A stretch of 64,000 bases of DNA from Trissonchulus latispiculum (GCA_030248195.1 JASAND010008562.1:43092-107091); one strand, 5' to 3'. Numbered from the stretch's first letter, positions 54,666 through 64,000 are shown. Program-made: numbers and translations. The notes: generated by a model from the sequence alone, not told the origin.

Positions 54666-55190
54666 AAACGTGAACTTTGAATCTAAGGATTATGTCCTCG
54701 TCATGCTGTTGCATGTTGTGTTGTATGTCATTGGGTTTGTGTTGTGGTATTGTGTGTTTTGAGGTTTGTGCTACGTTGTCGTTGAATATGTGTGAGGGCG
54801 TTGTCGTGCCCTTGTTCTTTCCGTACGCTTGTTGCTACTGTTGCTGGCAGTGTTGTGGGTTTGTTGTTGCTGTTGTTGTCACTTTGTAGTATTGTGTCCT
54901 ATGGTTTTTGCTTGTTCTATGTTGTTGCTTGTTGTATTGACAACGAGATCGCAAAATGGGGTAATCAATAAGATGACGGAAATGGGGTAAGCCTAAAACT
55001 AGTAACAACGAGACTACAGAATTGAGATAAAACGTATAAGCAACGTATGACCAAATCAAGTGCTTAGAATCGTTAAGCTACGAGCTGTCAGAACTGGAGT
55101 AAGCTTTAGATTGTCGGTGCTTCCGGCATCCGCGCTCGGCAAGTTAAACCTGACCCCTATATGCCTGCTGGGAGACGGGAAGGCAGACAG
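54666..55190. repeat. Inner left arm of the palindrome
   Basis: Non-coding sequence with TGTTGC-rich words, matching 55,449-55,985 in inverse. Differences include an extra GAATATGTGTGAGGGCG in the left arm at about 54,783. The innermost shared word is CTGACCCCTATATGCCTGCT, just before 55,190. Confidence 0.85.
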
Positions 55191-55448
55191 GTAAGCCCAA
55201 AGAACATGTAAGCCTCGAGATGACACAAATGAGATAAGCCTTGAAACGTGTACATTAAATGCTATTGATTTGCAGGTGTAAGTTTAAAAGACTACCATGT
55301 GTTTGTTTAAAACCGTGAATAATCTGTCACTGTCATCGGGGAAAGAGCTAAAGTGCCAAGTGACTGCCAATTGATTGCGCCGTTCGCGTAACTCTCTTCC
55401 AGAAAACCGGTCTTTTTATTACAATGTGATGACTTATCATTTGTGAAT
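55191..55448. other. Unique spacer at the palindrome centre
   Basis: 258 bp present once. It contains a further unit of the GTAAGCCTCGAGATGACAC minisatellite and one GAAAACCGGTCTTTT near 55,403, reminiscent of the promoter core. No open frame of note. Confidence 0.8.
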
Positions 55449-55984
55449 TGTCTGCCTTCCCGTCTCCCAGCAGGCATATAGGGGTCAGGTTTAATACTTA
55501 GCCGATGCAGCAGCCAAATGAAATTAGCCAAATGGAAGCAACCGACTAAATCTAAAGCTTACTCCAGTTCTGACAGCTCGTAGCTTATACGATTCTAAAG
55601 CTTACTTGATTTTGGTCATTACGTTGCTTATACGTTTTATCTCAATTCTGTAGTCTCGTTGTTACTAGTTTTAGGCTTACCCCATTTCCGTCATCTTATT
55701 GATTACCCCATTTTGCGATCTCGTTGTCAATACAACAAGCAACAACATAGAACAAGCAAAAACCATAGGACACAATACTACAAAGTGACAACAACAGCAA
55801 AAACAAACCCACAACACTGCCAGCAACAGTAGCAACAAGCGTACGGAAAGAACAAGGGCACGACAACGACGACAAAGTAGCACAAACCTCAAAACACAGA
55901 ATACCACAACACAAACCCAATGACATACAACACAACATACAACATCATGACGAGGACATAATCCTTAGATTCAAAGTTCACGTT
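55449..55984. repeat. Inner right arm of the palindrome
   Basis: Inverse of 54,666-55,190; begins TGTCTGCCTTCCCGTCTCCC. Short frames on either strand are low-complexity and not supported. Confidence 0.85.
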
Positions 55985-56505
55985 CTGAAGGCTTACCTCA
56001 ATTCTGTCATCTCGTGGCTTACACGCTTACCTCAATTCTGTCATCTCATGGCTTACACGTTTTGAAGGCTGACTTCAATTCCGTCATCTCGTGGCTTACA
56101 CGTTTTGAAAGCTTACTTCAATTCTGTCATCTCGTGGCTTACACGCTTACCTCAATTCTGTCATCTCATGGCTTACACGTTTTGAAGGCTGACTTCAATT
56201 CCGTCATCTCGTGGCTTACACGTTTTGAAAGCTTACTTCAATTCCGTCATCTCGTGGCTTACACGTTATGAAGGTTTAAATCAATTCTGTCATCTTGTGG
56301 CTTACACACTTACCTCTATTCTGCCATCTCGTGGCTTGCACGCTTACTTCAATTCTGTCATCTCATGGCTTACACGTTTTGAAGGCTCACTTCAATTCCG
56401 TCATCTCGTGGCTTACACATTATGAAGGCTTACCTCATTTGCGTCATCTCGTGGCTTTACACGCTTACTTCAATTCTGTCATCCCACGACTTACACGCTT
56501 GTCTT
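55985..56505 (-). repeat. 33-bp minisatellite, right arm
   Basis: Inverse of the left array, with units TGTCATCTCGTGGCTTACAC. The unit order differs from the left, so the arrays have been rearranged since the arms formed. Confidence 0.93.
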
Positions 56506-56755
56506 AGTACATCGTTTCTTGTCGTCTCTAAGATTCAACATTCTCCAAGACGTCCAGTTTACCCGTTTTCTCCAATCCACACCACAAGCACTCACCACTT
56601 TCTTGTTCTACAGTTAGACTTCCAAACTTGTCATCTTCCAGCTGACATATCTTCTGCGAGATTTTCAGCCATATCCACTTGCAGCCGTCAGCAACGGTTG
56701 ACACTGAAATGTTAATATAAAGGAAGCTTGTCTCTACAATATTATTACCGAAATA

Positions 56756-57283
56756 ATGTATTACTGCACCACTTGCAACAAACCCTATGTGCATCGACAA
56801 AGTTTACATCGACACAAAAGATTAGCTCATAATTCATTACTGGTCAACGAGTCCGATGACTACAACACTGAAGAATCAGCTACTGACAGCACATCCGGCG
56901 ATTCACAAAGTTCAGAAACTAGCGATTCTACGGCTTCTATACAAAGCGATGGGCTATCGTCATTTTGGCAAGAACTGAAGGCAAAAGCCATCGCAGAAAA
57001 CATGCCGGTCATCAACAAACTGATTGAGCATTATCAGTGTCGCGGATATTCAAAAGATGACGCGACTGCTTTGGCATATCAACAATCACGGCCGTCAGTT
57101 AGACAAAGTCTCAACGAGATACTGTTGGCTAAGATAACTGAGTCAATTGCTTTTGCAGAAGACCCTATAATCAAAGATATTCAACGCACGAAACCTCGTG
57201 GGAAGAACATTATCGATGCTTACAGGAAGGCCATAGAGAGGAACAAACAGATAAATGCGCATGTCCTGGACACCTTCACTTGA
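56756..57283 (+). CDS. Gene A, right arm copy 1
   Basis: Same 175-residue C2H2 protein as at 53,349-53,876, with no amino-acid differences seen. It starts at ATG after ATTACCGAAATA. The strict protein identity among three copies, with silent changes such as ACT/ACA near 57,066, suggests recent gene conversion or selection. Confidence 0.75.
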   Translation: MYYCTTCNKPYVHRQSLHRHKRLAHNSLLVNESDDYNTEESATDSTSGDSQSSETSDSTASIQSDGLSSFWQELKAKAIAENMPVINKLIEHYQCRGYSKDDATALAYQQSRPSVRQSLNEILLAKITESIAFAEDPIIKDIQRTKPRGKNIIDAYRKAIERNKQINAHVLDTFT

Positions 57284-57433
57284 GGGATCAGCATGTCAGA
57301 TAGTAAGGCATCGCGCTAGCCTTTCATCTTGGGAAATATTGCAAAACCTCTCACAAGGTTCAGCTTGAAGCCAACTAGTGGCGGAAGCTTTTATTGAGAA
57401 ACACAGCATTACAAAGCACCATATACACAGTGT

Positions 57434-58259
57434 CTACATAATAGGATAGTCATTCAGTCTGTCAATAACAATTGTCATATTTGTGATTCTTTCCACCACA
57501 TATTTTGATCCAGGTCTTTGTTGCCTTGCCCATTCCAATATATCAGTCATGTCCAAGGCATCCATTAATTTACCAAAATCAACTTTATTCCCGACAAGCC
57601 TTGGTCGATCCAAAATGTTGGTGTTACCACTGGCGTAGTAATACGTCAGTTCATCCGTAAGAGCATTTCGTAATACGTATGCAAAACAGATGCTCCATTT
57701 GCCCACACGGGTTTGACGTTTGAAGATCTGTTTGCAGTAGCCTTTAATTTCGTCCAAATTCATGACCGTTAGTCGATAATTGTGACGATCTTGACTTTTT
57801 GGTGGCTTGGTTATATGATGATGAGTTCGAATAAGGTACCAGTAGTCGTAGTAGATATTATCTAGCTCATTGTCGCTGTGCGATTTTGGTGGTGAGAACT
57901 TGTCTTCTTCAAGTTGCTTCGCACTGCCCTAAAAAGGCAACTCAAATTCAAGCTTTAAAGAACGTACGTAAGCTTTAAGTAGCTGCGGTTACTGCTTGGT
58001 TGCATCAGTCTCCAGTACGCATGATTTACTATCGTTTGAATTATTAAATGTAAACATCACGTACGCTGTAACAACAATACAAAAGCGGTTGCAATTAATA
58101 AGTAGCAGTTACCTGTTGCCTGTTACAGTTTGTAGTACGAATGTGTCTGTTAAGGTTGAATTTTCTAGTAAATATACGCCCGCACTTCACGCATTCCAAC
58201 GATCTGTGCTTATTCAAATTCTCCGTGTTAGCATGACGATACCAGTCACAGCTATTCAT
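57434..58259 (-). CDS. Gene B, right arm copy 1 (two exons, 213 aa)
   Basis: Complement of 58,259-58,113 and 57,928-57,434; intron with GTAACT and CTTTTTAG borders, phase 0. Exon 1 encodes a C2HC finger (CVKCGRIFTRKFNLNRH...C). Exon 2 starts with an acidic linker, then YYDYWYLIRTHHH and a conserved domain with GKWSICFAYVLRNALTDE, ILEWARQQRPGSKYVVERIT and NMTIVIDRLNDYPIM at the end. The RPxSK...ITNMT pattern recalls uncharacterised proteins in invertebrate mobile elements; this is from memory and unverified. Intact here, unlike the left copy. Confidence 0.75.
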
Positions 58260-58339
58260 GTTATACGTTTTCTCTTAAAACAGTAGTTTCACAACTGATT
58301 TTACTACAGGCCTTATTGCATTTAATGTAGTCACGACAA

Positions 58340-58560
58340 TGTGTCAAAGATCCTAAAAACCGGTTTTAACTAGTTTAAGGTGATGACGCATCAGTTATAA
58401 TCAGCAAAAACCGGTTTTATCTGGTTTGAAGTGATTACGCTGTCAAGTTTAAAGTGATGACGCATTAGTCATAGTCAGCAAAAACCGGTTTTGTCTAGTT
58501 TTAAATGATTACGCTATTTAGTTTAAAGTGATTACGTATAAGTTGCAATCATAGTGTTTT
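58340..58560. promoter_or_regulatory. AAACCGGTTTT repeat array, right arm copy 1
   Basis: Cores at about 58,358, 58,410 and 58,482, with GTGATTACGCT and GTGATGACGCATTAGTC between. Located between divergent B (minus) and C (plus). Confidence 0.65.
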
Positions 58561-58632
58561 GTCATGTCGTTATGCCCTGAGGCAGTGTAAGAACGCGTAT
58601 TGTCATTTTAACTTGTATACTGCTTAGCGGCG

Positions 58633-59160
58633 ATGAGTTCTATTGGTTTTGTTAGTACGACGTACGACTGTATTCATCATATGGGTGAAGTGCCCATGGA
58701 AATTACAGTGGCCGTACGCTTTCCCTGTGGAAATTTAGCTCAACGGACATTTCATATTCGAGCCCCTGTGCCATTTCATCAGTTGACCCCTCGTCAGCAA
58801 GCTTATTTTTACATGGCCCGGTCGGAGAACGGACTTGAGTGGAACGACACTACAACGGTGCCTGCGAAATGGGAGGTCATGGACTGTATTTGCGAGTTTC
58901 TTCGACAACGTCAAGTGGGCATGATAATTACGACGGGGCCATCTCTGTTCAAGGAGATGGATCAGGCTCTTTTCTGGAACGATCTAAATATTGGCATTTA
59001 TGACTCCGTCGAGGACATAAATTTACCTGCCCACACGCACGACGTTGAAGGACTGCCGTGTTGTACCGTGCACAGCGGCATGCAAATGAGATATAAACGA
59101 CAGTGCTCAAAACACAAGGTTGCTCAGCTAGTTCGTGACTTTCTGAACTCTAACAGATGA
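58633..59160 (+). CDS. Gene C, right arm copy 1
   Basis: 175 codons from MSSIGFVSTTYDCIHHMGEV to a short basic tail. Central HIRAPVPFHQLTPRQQAYFY and NGLEWNDTTTVPAKWEV, C-terminal DVEGLPCCTVHSG and QCSKHK. The paired Cys and His suggest zinc binding. No close family is known to me; W-N-D-x-x-x-V-P recalls nuclease-fold proteins of mobile elements, with low certainty. Intronless; the poly(A) signal AATAAA is at 59,449-59,454. Confidence 0.75.
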   Translation: MSSIGFVSTTYDCIHHMGEVPMEITVAVRFPCGNLAQRTFHIRAPVPFHQLTPRQQAYFYMARSENGLEWNDTTTVPAKWEVMDCICEFLRQRQVGMIITTGPSLFKEMDQALFWNDLNIGIYDSVEDINLPAHTHDVEGLPCCTVHSGMQMRYKRQCSKHKVAQLVRDFLNSNR

Positions 59161-59460
59161 CTTTGTAGTATTGTCCTTCTGCAGTAGTTTTCTTGTCGTG
59201 TCTTTGTGTTGTACAGTATTTTTGTTGTTGTTGTTGTTGTTGTTGTACAGTATTTTTGTGCAGTGTTGTTGTACTGTATTTTTGTTGCATATTATTTTGT
59301 GCAGTGCATTCTTGTTGTGTCTTTTTGTTGTACAGTATTTTGCGCAGTTGTCTTGTTGCACTATATTATTTCTGTACAGTGTTGTTGTACAGTATTTTGG
59401 TGCAGTGTTGTTGTATAGTATTTTTGTTGTGTAGTATTGTTGTTGTTCAATAAAACACAT
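59161..59460 (+). other. Gene C 3' UTR, TTG-rich
   Basis: Repeats of GTACAGTATTTTTGTTG and TTGTTGTTG up to AATAAA at 59,449. The many long frames over it are low-complexity artefacts. Confidence 0.75.
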
Positions 59461-59470
59461 CCGCTCAACT

Positions 59471-59827
59471 ATGGTTCCGACCGCCCGGTCGGAGAACGGA
59501 CTTGAGTGGAACGACACTACAACGGTGCCTGCGAAATGGGAGGTCATGGACTGTATTTGCGAGTTTCTTCGACAACGTCAAGTGGGCATGATAATTACGA
59601 CGGGGCCATCTCTGTTCAAGGAGATGGATCAGGCTCTTTTCTGGAACGATCTAAATATTGACATTTATGACTCCGTCGAGGACATGAATTTACCTGCCCA
59701 CACGCACGACGTTGAAGGACTGCCGTGTTGTACCGTGCACAGCGGCATGCAAATGAGATATAAACGACAGTGCTCAAAACACAAGGTTGCTCAGCTAGTT
59801 CGTGACTTTCTGAACTCTAACAGATGA
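59471..59827 (+). pseudogene. Truncated gene C at the duplication junction
   Basis: Holds codons equivalent to residues 58-175 of gene C, starting at RSENGLEW, without the N-terminus. Immediately before it stands CTCAACTATGGTTCCGACCG, a word of the outer 137-bp repeat. Two to three amino-acid changes from the full copies (for example NIDIYD, EDMNLP). Its own TTG-rich UTR and AATAAA (60,114-60,119) follow. Confidence 0.85.
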
Positions 59828-60249
59828 CTTTATAGTATTGTCCTTCTGCAGTAGTTTTCTTGTCGTGTCTTTTTGTTGTGCACTGGTGTTGTTGTTGTTG
59901 TACAGTATTTTTGTGCAGTGTTGTTGTACTCTTGATGCATATTATTTTGTGCAGTGTATTCTTGTCGTGTCTTTTTGTTGTACAGTATTTTTGTTGTTGT
60001 TGTACAGTGTTGTTGTTGTACCGTATTTTTGTTGCACAATGTTGTTGTTGTACAGTATTTTGGTGCAGTGTTGTTGTATAGTATTTTTGTTGTGTTGTAT
60101 TGTTATTCTGTCTTCAATAAAACACATCCGCCTGTATGGGCCATACTATACTAGTAGTGTTCGCCACAGTTAGTATCTCCCACTGCCGAGTATTTGCCGC
60201 CGTAAACTAAAGTATCACTAGCGGTCGCGCCCTGTGATAATTTAGTATG
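59828..60249 (+). other. UTR and outer-edge sequence at the internal junction
   Basis: TTG-rich UTR, AATAAA, CACATCCGCCTGTATGGGCC and GCGGTCGCGCCCTGTGATAA, the same order as at 63,118-63,250. It shows that a complete outer edge was carried into the interior by the duplication. Confidence 0.75.
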
Positions 60250-60425
60250 GACCACAAGCACTCACCACTTTCTTGTTCTACAGTTAGACTTCCAAACTTG
60301 TCATCTTCCAGCTGACATATCTTCTGCGAGATTTTCAGCCATATCCACTTGCAGCCGTCAGCAACGGTTGACACTGAAATGTTAATATAAAGGAAGCTTG
60401 TCTCTACAATATTATTACCGAAATA

Positions 60426-60953
60426 ATGTATTACTGCACCACTTGCAACAAACCCTATGTGCATCGACAAAGTTTACATCGACACAAAAGATTAGCTCAT
60501 AATTCATTACTGGTCAACGAGTCCGATGACTACAACACTGAAGAATCAGCTACTGACAGCACATCCGGCGATTCACAAAGTTCAGAAACTAGCGATTCTA
60601 CGGCTTCTATACAAAGCGATGGGCTATCGTCATTTTGGCAAGAACTGAAGGCAAAAGCCATCGCAGAAAACATGCCGGTCATCAACAAACTGATTGAGCA
60701 TTATCAGTGTCGCGGATATTCAAAAGATGACGCGACAGCTTTGGCATATCAACAATCACGGCCGTCAGTTAGACAAAGTCTCAACGAGATACTGTTGGCT
60801 AAGATAACTGAGTCAATTGCTTTTGCAGAAGACCCTATAATCAAAGATATTCAACGCACGAAACCTCGTGGGAAGAACATTATCGATGCTTACAGGAAGG
60901 CCATAGAGAGGAACAAACAGATAAATGCGCATGTCCTGGACACCTTCACTTGA
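60426..60953 (+). CDS. Gene A, right arm copy 2
   Basis: Third identical copy of the 175-residue C2H2 protein, 3,670 bp after copy 1. Confidence 0.75.
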   Translation: MYYCTTCNKPYVHRQSLHRHKRLAHNSLLVNESDDYNTEESATDSTSGDSQSSETSDSTASIQSDGLSSFWQELKAKAIAENMPVINKLIEHYQCRGYSKDDATALAYQQSRPSVRQSLNEILLAKITESIAFAEDPIIKDIQRTKPRGKNIIDAYRKAIERNKQINAHVLDTFT

Positions 60954-61103
60954 GGGATCAGCATGTCAGATAGTAAGGCATCGCGCTAGCCTTCCATCTT
61001 GGGAAATATTGCAAAACCTCTCACAAGGTTCAGCTTGAAGCCAACTAGTGGCGGAAGCTTTTATTGAGAAACACAGCATTACAAAGCACCATATACACAG
61101 TGT

Positions 61104-61929
61104 CTACATAATAGGATAGTCATTCAGTCTGTCAATAACAATTGTCATATTTGTGATTCTTTCCACCACATATTTTGATCCAGGTCTTTGTTGCCTTGCC
61201 CATTCCAAAATATCAGTCATGTCCAAGGCATCCATTAATTTACCAAAATCAACTTTATTCCCGACAAGCCTTGGTCGATCCAAAATGTTGGTGTTACCAC
61301 TGGCGTAGTAATACGTCAGTTCATCCGTAAGAGCATTTCGTAATACGTATGCAAAACAGATGCTCCATTTGCCCACACGGGTTTGACGTTTGAAGATCTG
61401 TTTGCAGTAGCCTTTAATTTCGTCCAAATTCATGACCGTTAGTCGATAATTGTGACGATCTTGACTTTTTGGTGGCTTGGTTATATGATGATGAGTTCGA
61501 ATAAGGTACCAGTAGTCGTAGTAGATATTATCTAGCTCATTGTCGCTGTGCGATTTTGGTGGTGAGAACTTGTCTTCTTCAAGTTGCTTCGCACTGCCCT
61601 AAAAAGGCAACTCAAATTCAAGCTTTAAAGAACGTACGTAAGCTTTAAGTAGCTGCGGTTACTGCTTGGTTGCATCAGTCTCCAGTACGCATGATTTACT
61701 ATCGTTTGAATTATTAAATGTAAACATCACGTACGCTGTAACAACAATACAAAAGCGGTTGCAATTAATAAGTAGCAGTTACCTGTTGCCTGTTACAGTT
61801 TGTAGTACGAATGTGTCTGTTAACGTTGAATTTTCTAGTAAATATACGCCCGCACTTCACGCATTCCAACGATCTGTGCTTATTCAAATTCTCCGTGTTA
61901 GCATGACGATACCAGTCACAGCTATTCAT
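61104..61929 (-). CDS. Gene B, right arm copy 2 (two exons)
   Basis: Complement of 61,929-61,783 and 61,598-61,104, the same splice sites and protein as copy 1 apart from an A/T difference near 57,539/61,209 and a G/C difference near 58,154/61,824. Confidence 0.75.
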
Positions 61930-62009
61930 GTTATACGTTTTCTCTTAAAACAGTAGTTTCACAACTGATTTTACTACAGGCCTTATTGCATTTAATGTAG
62001 TCACGACAA

Positions 62010-62230
62010 TGTGTCAAAGATCCTAAAAACCGGTTTTAACTAGTTTAAGGTGATGACGCATCAGTTATAATCAGCAAAAACCGGTTTTATCTGGTTTGAA
62101 GTGATTACGCTGTCAAGTTTAAAGTGATGACGCATTAGTCATAGTCAGCAAAAACCGGTTTTGTCTAGTTTTAAATGATTACGCTATTTAGTTTAAAGTG
62201 ATTACGTATAAGTTGCAATCATAGTGTTTT
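62010..62230. promoter_or_regulatory. AAACCGGTTTT repeat array, right arm copy 2
   Basis: Same array as in copy 1, shifted by 3,670 bp. Confidence 0.65.
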
Positions 62231-62302
62231 GTCATGTCGTTATGCCCTGAGGCAGTGTAAGAACGCGTATTGCCATTTTAACTTGTATACTGCTTAGCGG
62301 CG

Positions 62303-62830
62303 ATGAGTTCTATTGGTTTTGTTAGTACGACGTACGACTGTATTCATCATATGGGTGAAGTGCCCATGGAAATTACAGTGGCCGTACGCTTTCCCTGTGG
62401 AAATTTAGCTCAACGGACATTTCATATTCGAGCCCCTGTGCCATTTCATCAGTTGACCCCTCGTCAGCAAGCTTATTTTTACATGGCCCGGTCGGAGAAC
62501 GGACTTGAGTGGAACGACACTACAACGGTGCCTGCGAAATGGGAGGTCATGGACTGTATTTGCGAGTTTCTTCGACAACGTCAAGTGGGCATGATAATTA
62601 CGACGGGGCCATCTCTGTTCAAGGAGATGGATCAGGCTCTTTTCTGGAACGATCTAAATATTGGCATTTATGACTCCGTCGAGGACATAAATTTACCTGC
62701 CCACACGCACGACGTTGAAGGACTGCCGTGTTGTACCGTGCACAGCGGCATGCAAATGAGATATAAACGACAGTGCTCAAAACACAAGGTTGCTCAGCTA
62801 GTTCGTGACTTTCTGAACTCTAACAGATGA
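62303..62830 (+). CDS. Gene C, right arm copy 2
   Basis: 175 codons, apparently identical in protein to copy 1. AATAAA is at 63,119-63,124 after the TTG-rich UTR. Confidence 0.75.
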   Translation: MSSIGFVSTTYDCIHHMGEVPMEITVAVRFPCGNLAQRTFHIRAPVPFHQLTPRQQAYFYMARSENGLEWNDTTTVPAKWEVMDCICEFLRQRQVGMIITTGPSLFKEMDQALFWNDLNIGIYDSVEDINLPAHTHDVEGLPCCTVHSGMQMRYKRQCSKHKVAQLVRDFLNSNR

Positions 62831-63261
62831 CTTTGTAGTATTGTCCTTCTGCAGTAGTTTTCTTGTCGTGTCTTTGTGTTGTACAGTATTTTTGTTGTTG
62901 TTGTTGTTGTTGTTGTACAGTATTTTTGTGCAGTGTTGTTGTACTGTATTTTTGTTGCATATTATTTTGTGCAGTGCATTCTTGTTGTGTCTTTTTGTTG
63001 TACAGTATTTTGCGCAGTTGTCTTGTTGCACTATATTATTTCTGTACAGTGTTGTTGTACAGTATTTTGGTGCAGTGTTGTTGTATAGTATTTTTGTTGT
63101 GTAGTATTGTTGTTGTTCAATAAAACACATCCGCCGGTATGGGCCGTACTATAGTAGTAGTGTTCGCCACAGTTAGTATCTCCCACTGGCTGTATTTGCA
63201 AACTAAAGTAGTCGGGTTATCACTAGCGGTCGCGTCCTGTGATAATTTGGACGGTCATGGT
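62831..63261 (+). other. Gene C 3' UTR and outer edge, right arm
   Basis: TTG-rich UTR, poly(A) signal, CACATCCGCC and the edge sequence ending in GATAATTTGGACGGTCATGG. The edge is the inverse of 50,152-50,290. Confidence 0.75.
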
Positions 63262-63820
63262 CCCAGGTAAGCTTCAATCCTGGCTAAATTCTGAAGTCAG
63301 TTTTAAATTCTACGACAGCGAATTACCCCAAAGTTTTTCCAACTGGTCAATTTTGAAATTTAGGGTCAACTATGGTTCCGACCAAGGGTCAGCTTGGAGC
63401 TTTCATCCTAGCTAAATTCTGAGATCAGTTTTAGGATCTGCCACCATGGAAACCCCTAGGTAAAGTTTTTCGACCGAAAATGGACAACTTTGAAATTTGA
63501 CCTTTGGTCGACTATGGTTCCGGGCATGGGTCAGCACGGAGGTTAAGAAATAGAGCAAAACTAAGCTCATTTTTGAAATCCACGACAGCAAATTACCCCT
63601 AGACAAAGTTTTTCCAGCGAAAATGTTCAATTTTCAAATTTGACCTTTGGTCAACCATGGTTCCGGTTATGGGTCCCTTAGAGCACGGAGCTTTCATCCT
63701 AGCTAAATTCTGAGGTCATTTTTGAATTCCCTGACCCCGAAAACCCCCTAGATAAAGTTTTCCGGGCAAAAAGGGTCAACTTTGAAATTTGACCTTGGGT
63801 CGACCGTGGTTCCGGTCACA
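63262..63820 (-). repeat. 137-bp subterminal repeats, right array
   Basis: Inverse units with CCATGGTTCCGG, CAACTTTGAAATTTGACC and CCCCCTAGATAAAGTTTT; about four copies, same family as 49,456-50,165. Confidence 0.88.
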
Positions 63821-64000
63821 TCCGCCACAACCTCCCCCCAATCTCCTCCACAACCCAGAAAACCTCCCCCCAATTTCCTCCACAACCCCATGAACCTCCC
63901 CCCAACTCCACAACCCAGAAAACCTCCCCCCAACTCCACAACCCAGAAAACCTCCCCCCAATTTTCCGCCACAACCTCCCCCCAACTTTCCTCCACAACC
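63821..64000. repeat. C-rich minisatellite at right outer end, cut by window end
   Basis: Repeats of CCTCCCCCCAA and CTCCACAACCCAGAAAA. Inverse of the left G-rich minisatellite. The true outer end of the element lies past 64,000. Confidence 0.92.

Larger units (their letters stand above)
56580..60249 (+). repeat. Cassette unit 1 of a 3,670-bp tandem duplication
   Basis: Genes A, B and C recur exactly 3,670 bp later (56,756/60,426; 57,434/61,104; 58,633/62,303) with near-identity. The unit ends with a truncated gene C, its 3' UTR and the outer edge (GCGGTCGCG...GATAATTT), then jumps at about 60,249 to ACCACAAGCACTCACC, which is the start of the next unit. Confidence 0.9.
49250..64000. mobile_element. 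Large palindromic multi-gene element (right end beyond window)
   Basis: Left and right parts are inverted copies of one another around a 258-bp spacer (55,191-55,448). In each arm, from the centre outward: unique sequence, a 33-bp minisatellite, a possible exon, gene A, gene B, an AAACCGGTTTT promoter array, gene C, a TTG-rich 3' UTR, then outer 137-bp repeats and a G-rich minisatellite. The right arm carries the A-B-C cassette twice. Arms differ by substitutions, indels and a diverged gene C, so this is not a simple assembly fold-back. I recognise no transposase, integrase or polymerase inside. The class of element is unknown. Confidence 0.75.

Noticed and set aside
54130..56505. CRISPR-like repeat arrays
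   Set aside because: The units are contiguous minisatellites without unique spacers, in a eukaryotic context.
54015..56507. Frames with repeated SSHGLHVLKA
   Set aside because: Translations of the 33-bp minisatellite arrays.
52355..58286. 96-codon frame (MVASVSSTHDLL...) seen in all cassettes
   Set aside because: It is antisense to the zinc-finger exon of gene B, which has the C2HC motif and splice sites.
59128..63130. Asn/Tyr- or Cys/Val-rich frames after gene C
   Set aside because: They lie in the TTG-rich 3' UTR repeats.
49250..64000. The palindrome as a pure assembly or library fold-back artefact
   Set aside because: Arms differ by indels, minisatellite order, a strongly diverged gene C and a duplicated cassette on one side only. 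Long reads should still confirm it.

Overview
This window is eukaryotic nuclear DNA, most likely from a non-vertebrate metazoan. It is mostly AT-rich, has introns with GT/AG borders, shows no bacterial operon structure, and carries animal-type mobile elements (Penelope-like, PIF/Harbinger, MITEs, a Ty3-like LTR element, a protein-primed DNA polymerase gene). The species cannot be fixed from the sequence alone.

Layout. 1-10,172 is mainly non-coding, with a CpG-rich repeat patch (about 871-1,018) and a worn proline-rich gag-like stretch (about 4,430-5,775). 10,176-12,723 is a dead PIF/Harbinger transposon (TAA target duplication, long TIRs) that keeps a broken MADF-BESS gene and holds a nested foldback element. 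13,121-27,519 (+) is the main host gene, hidden in short exons: a DEG/ENaC ion-channel subunit whose extracellular part carries an inserted C-type-lectin-like domain. I traced 15 exons with GT/AG borders; all exon-exon phases agree, though the donor of exon 12 is weak. Its introns hold a GGCCGG-rich MITE with a 10-bp target duplication, a GGGCCC-ended MITE, an AGTAC-ended MITE and a head-to-head pair of Penelope-like 3' ends with hammerhead-like motifs.

28,720-35,300 holds further MITEs, a long CA/TA microsatellite and a frameshifted protein-primed family B DNA polymerase gene on the minus strand (30,939-34,226). 37,602-48,903 is a minus-strand LTR retrotransposon with 570-bp LTRs, PBS and PPT. 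It encodes one very large Gag-protease (about 1,703 aa) but no reverse transcriptase, RNase H or integrase; about 5 kb of non-coding DNA with a 51-bp hairpin minisatellite follows the gag gene. A tRNA-like SINE head lies at 49,028.

49,250-64,000 (and beyond) is the most unusual part: a large imperfect palindrome centred near 55,320 with outer arrays of G-rich and about 137-bp repeats. Each arm carries the same three-gene cassette: A, a C2H2 protein of 175 aa; B, a two-exon zinc-finger protein of 213 aa; C, a protein of about 175 aa. Between B and C lies a shared promoter region made of AAACCGGTTTT repeats. The right arm's cassette is duplicated in tandem (3,670-bp period). I cannot name this element; it is the best candidate here for an undescribed system. 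Its relation to the nearby polymerase gene is only a hypothesis.
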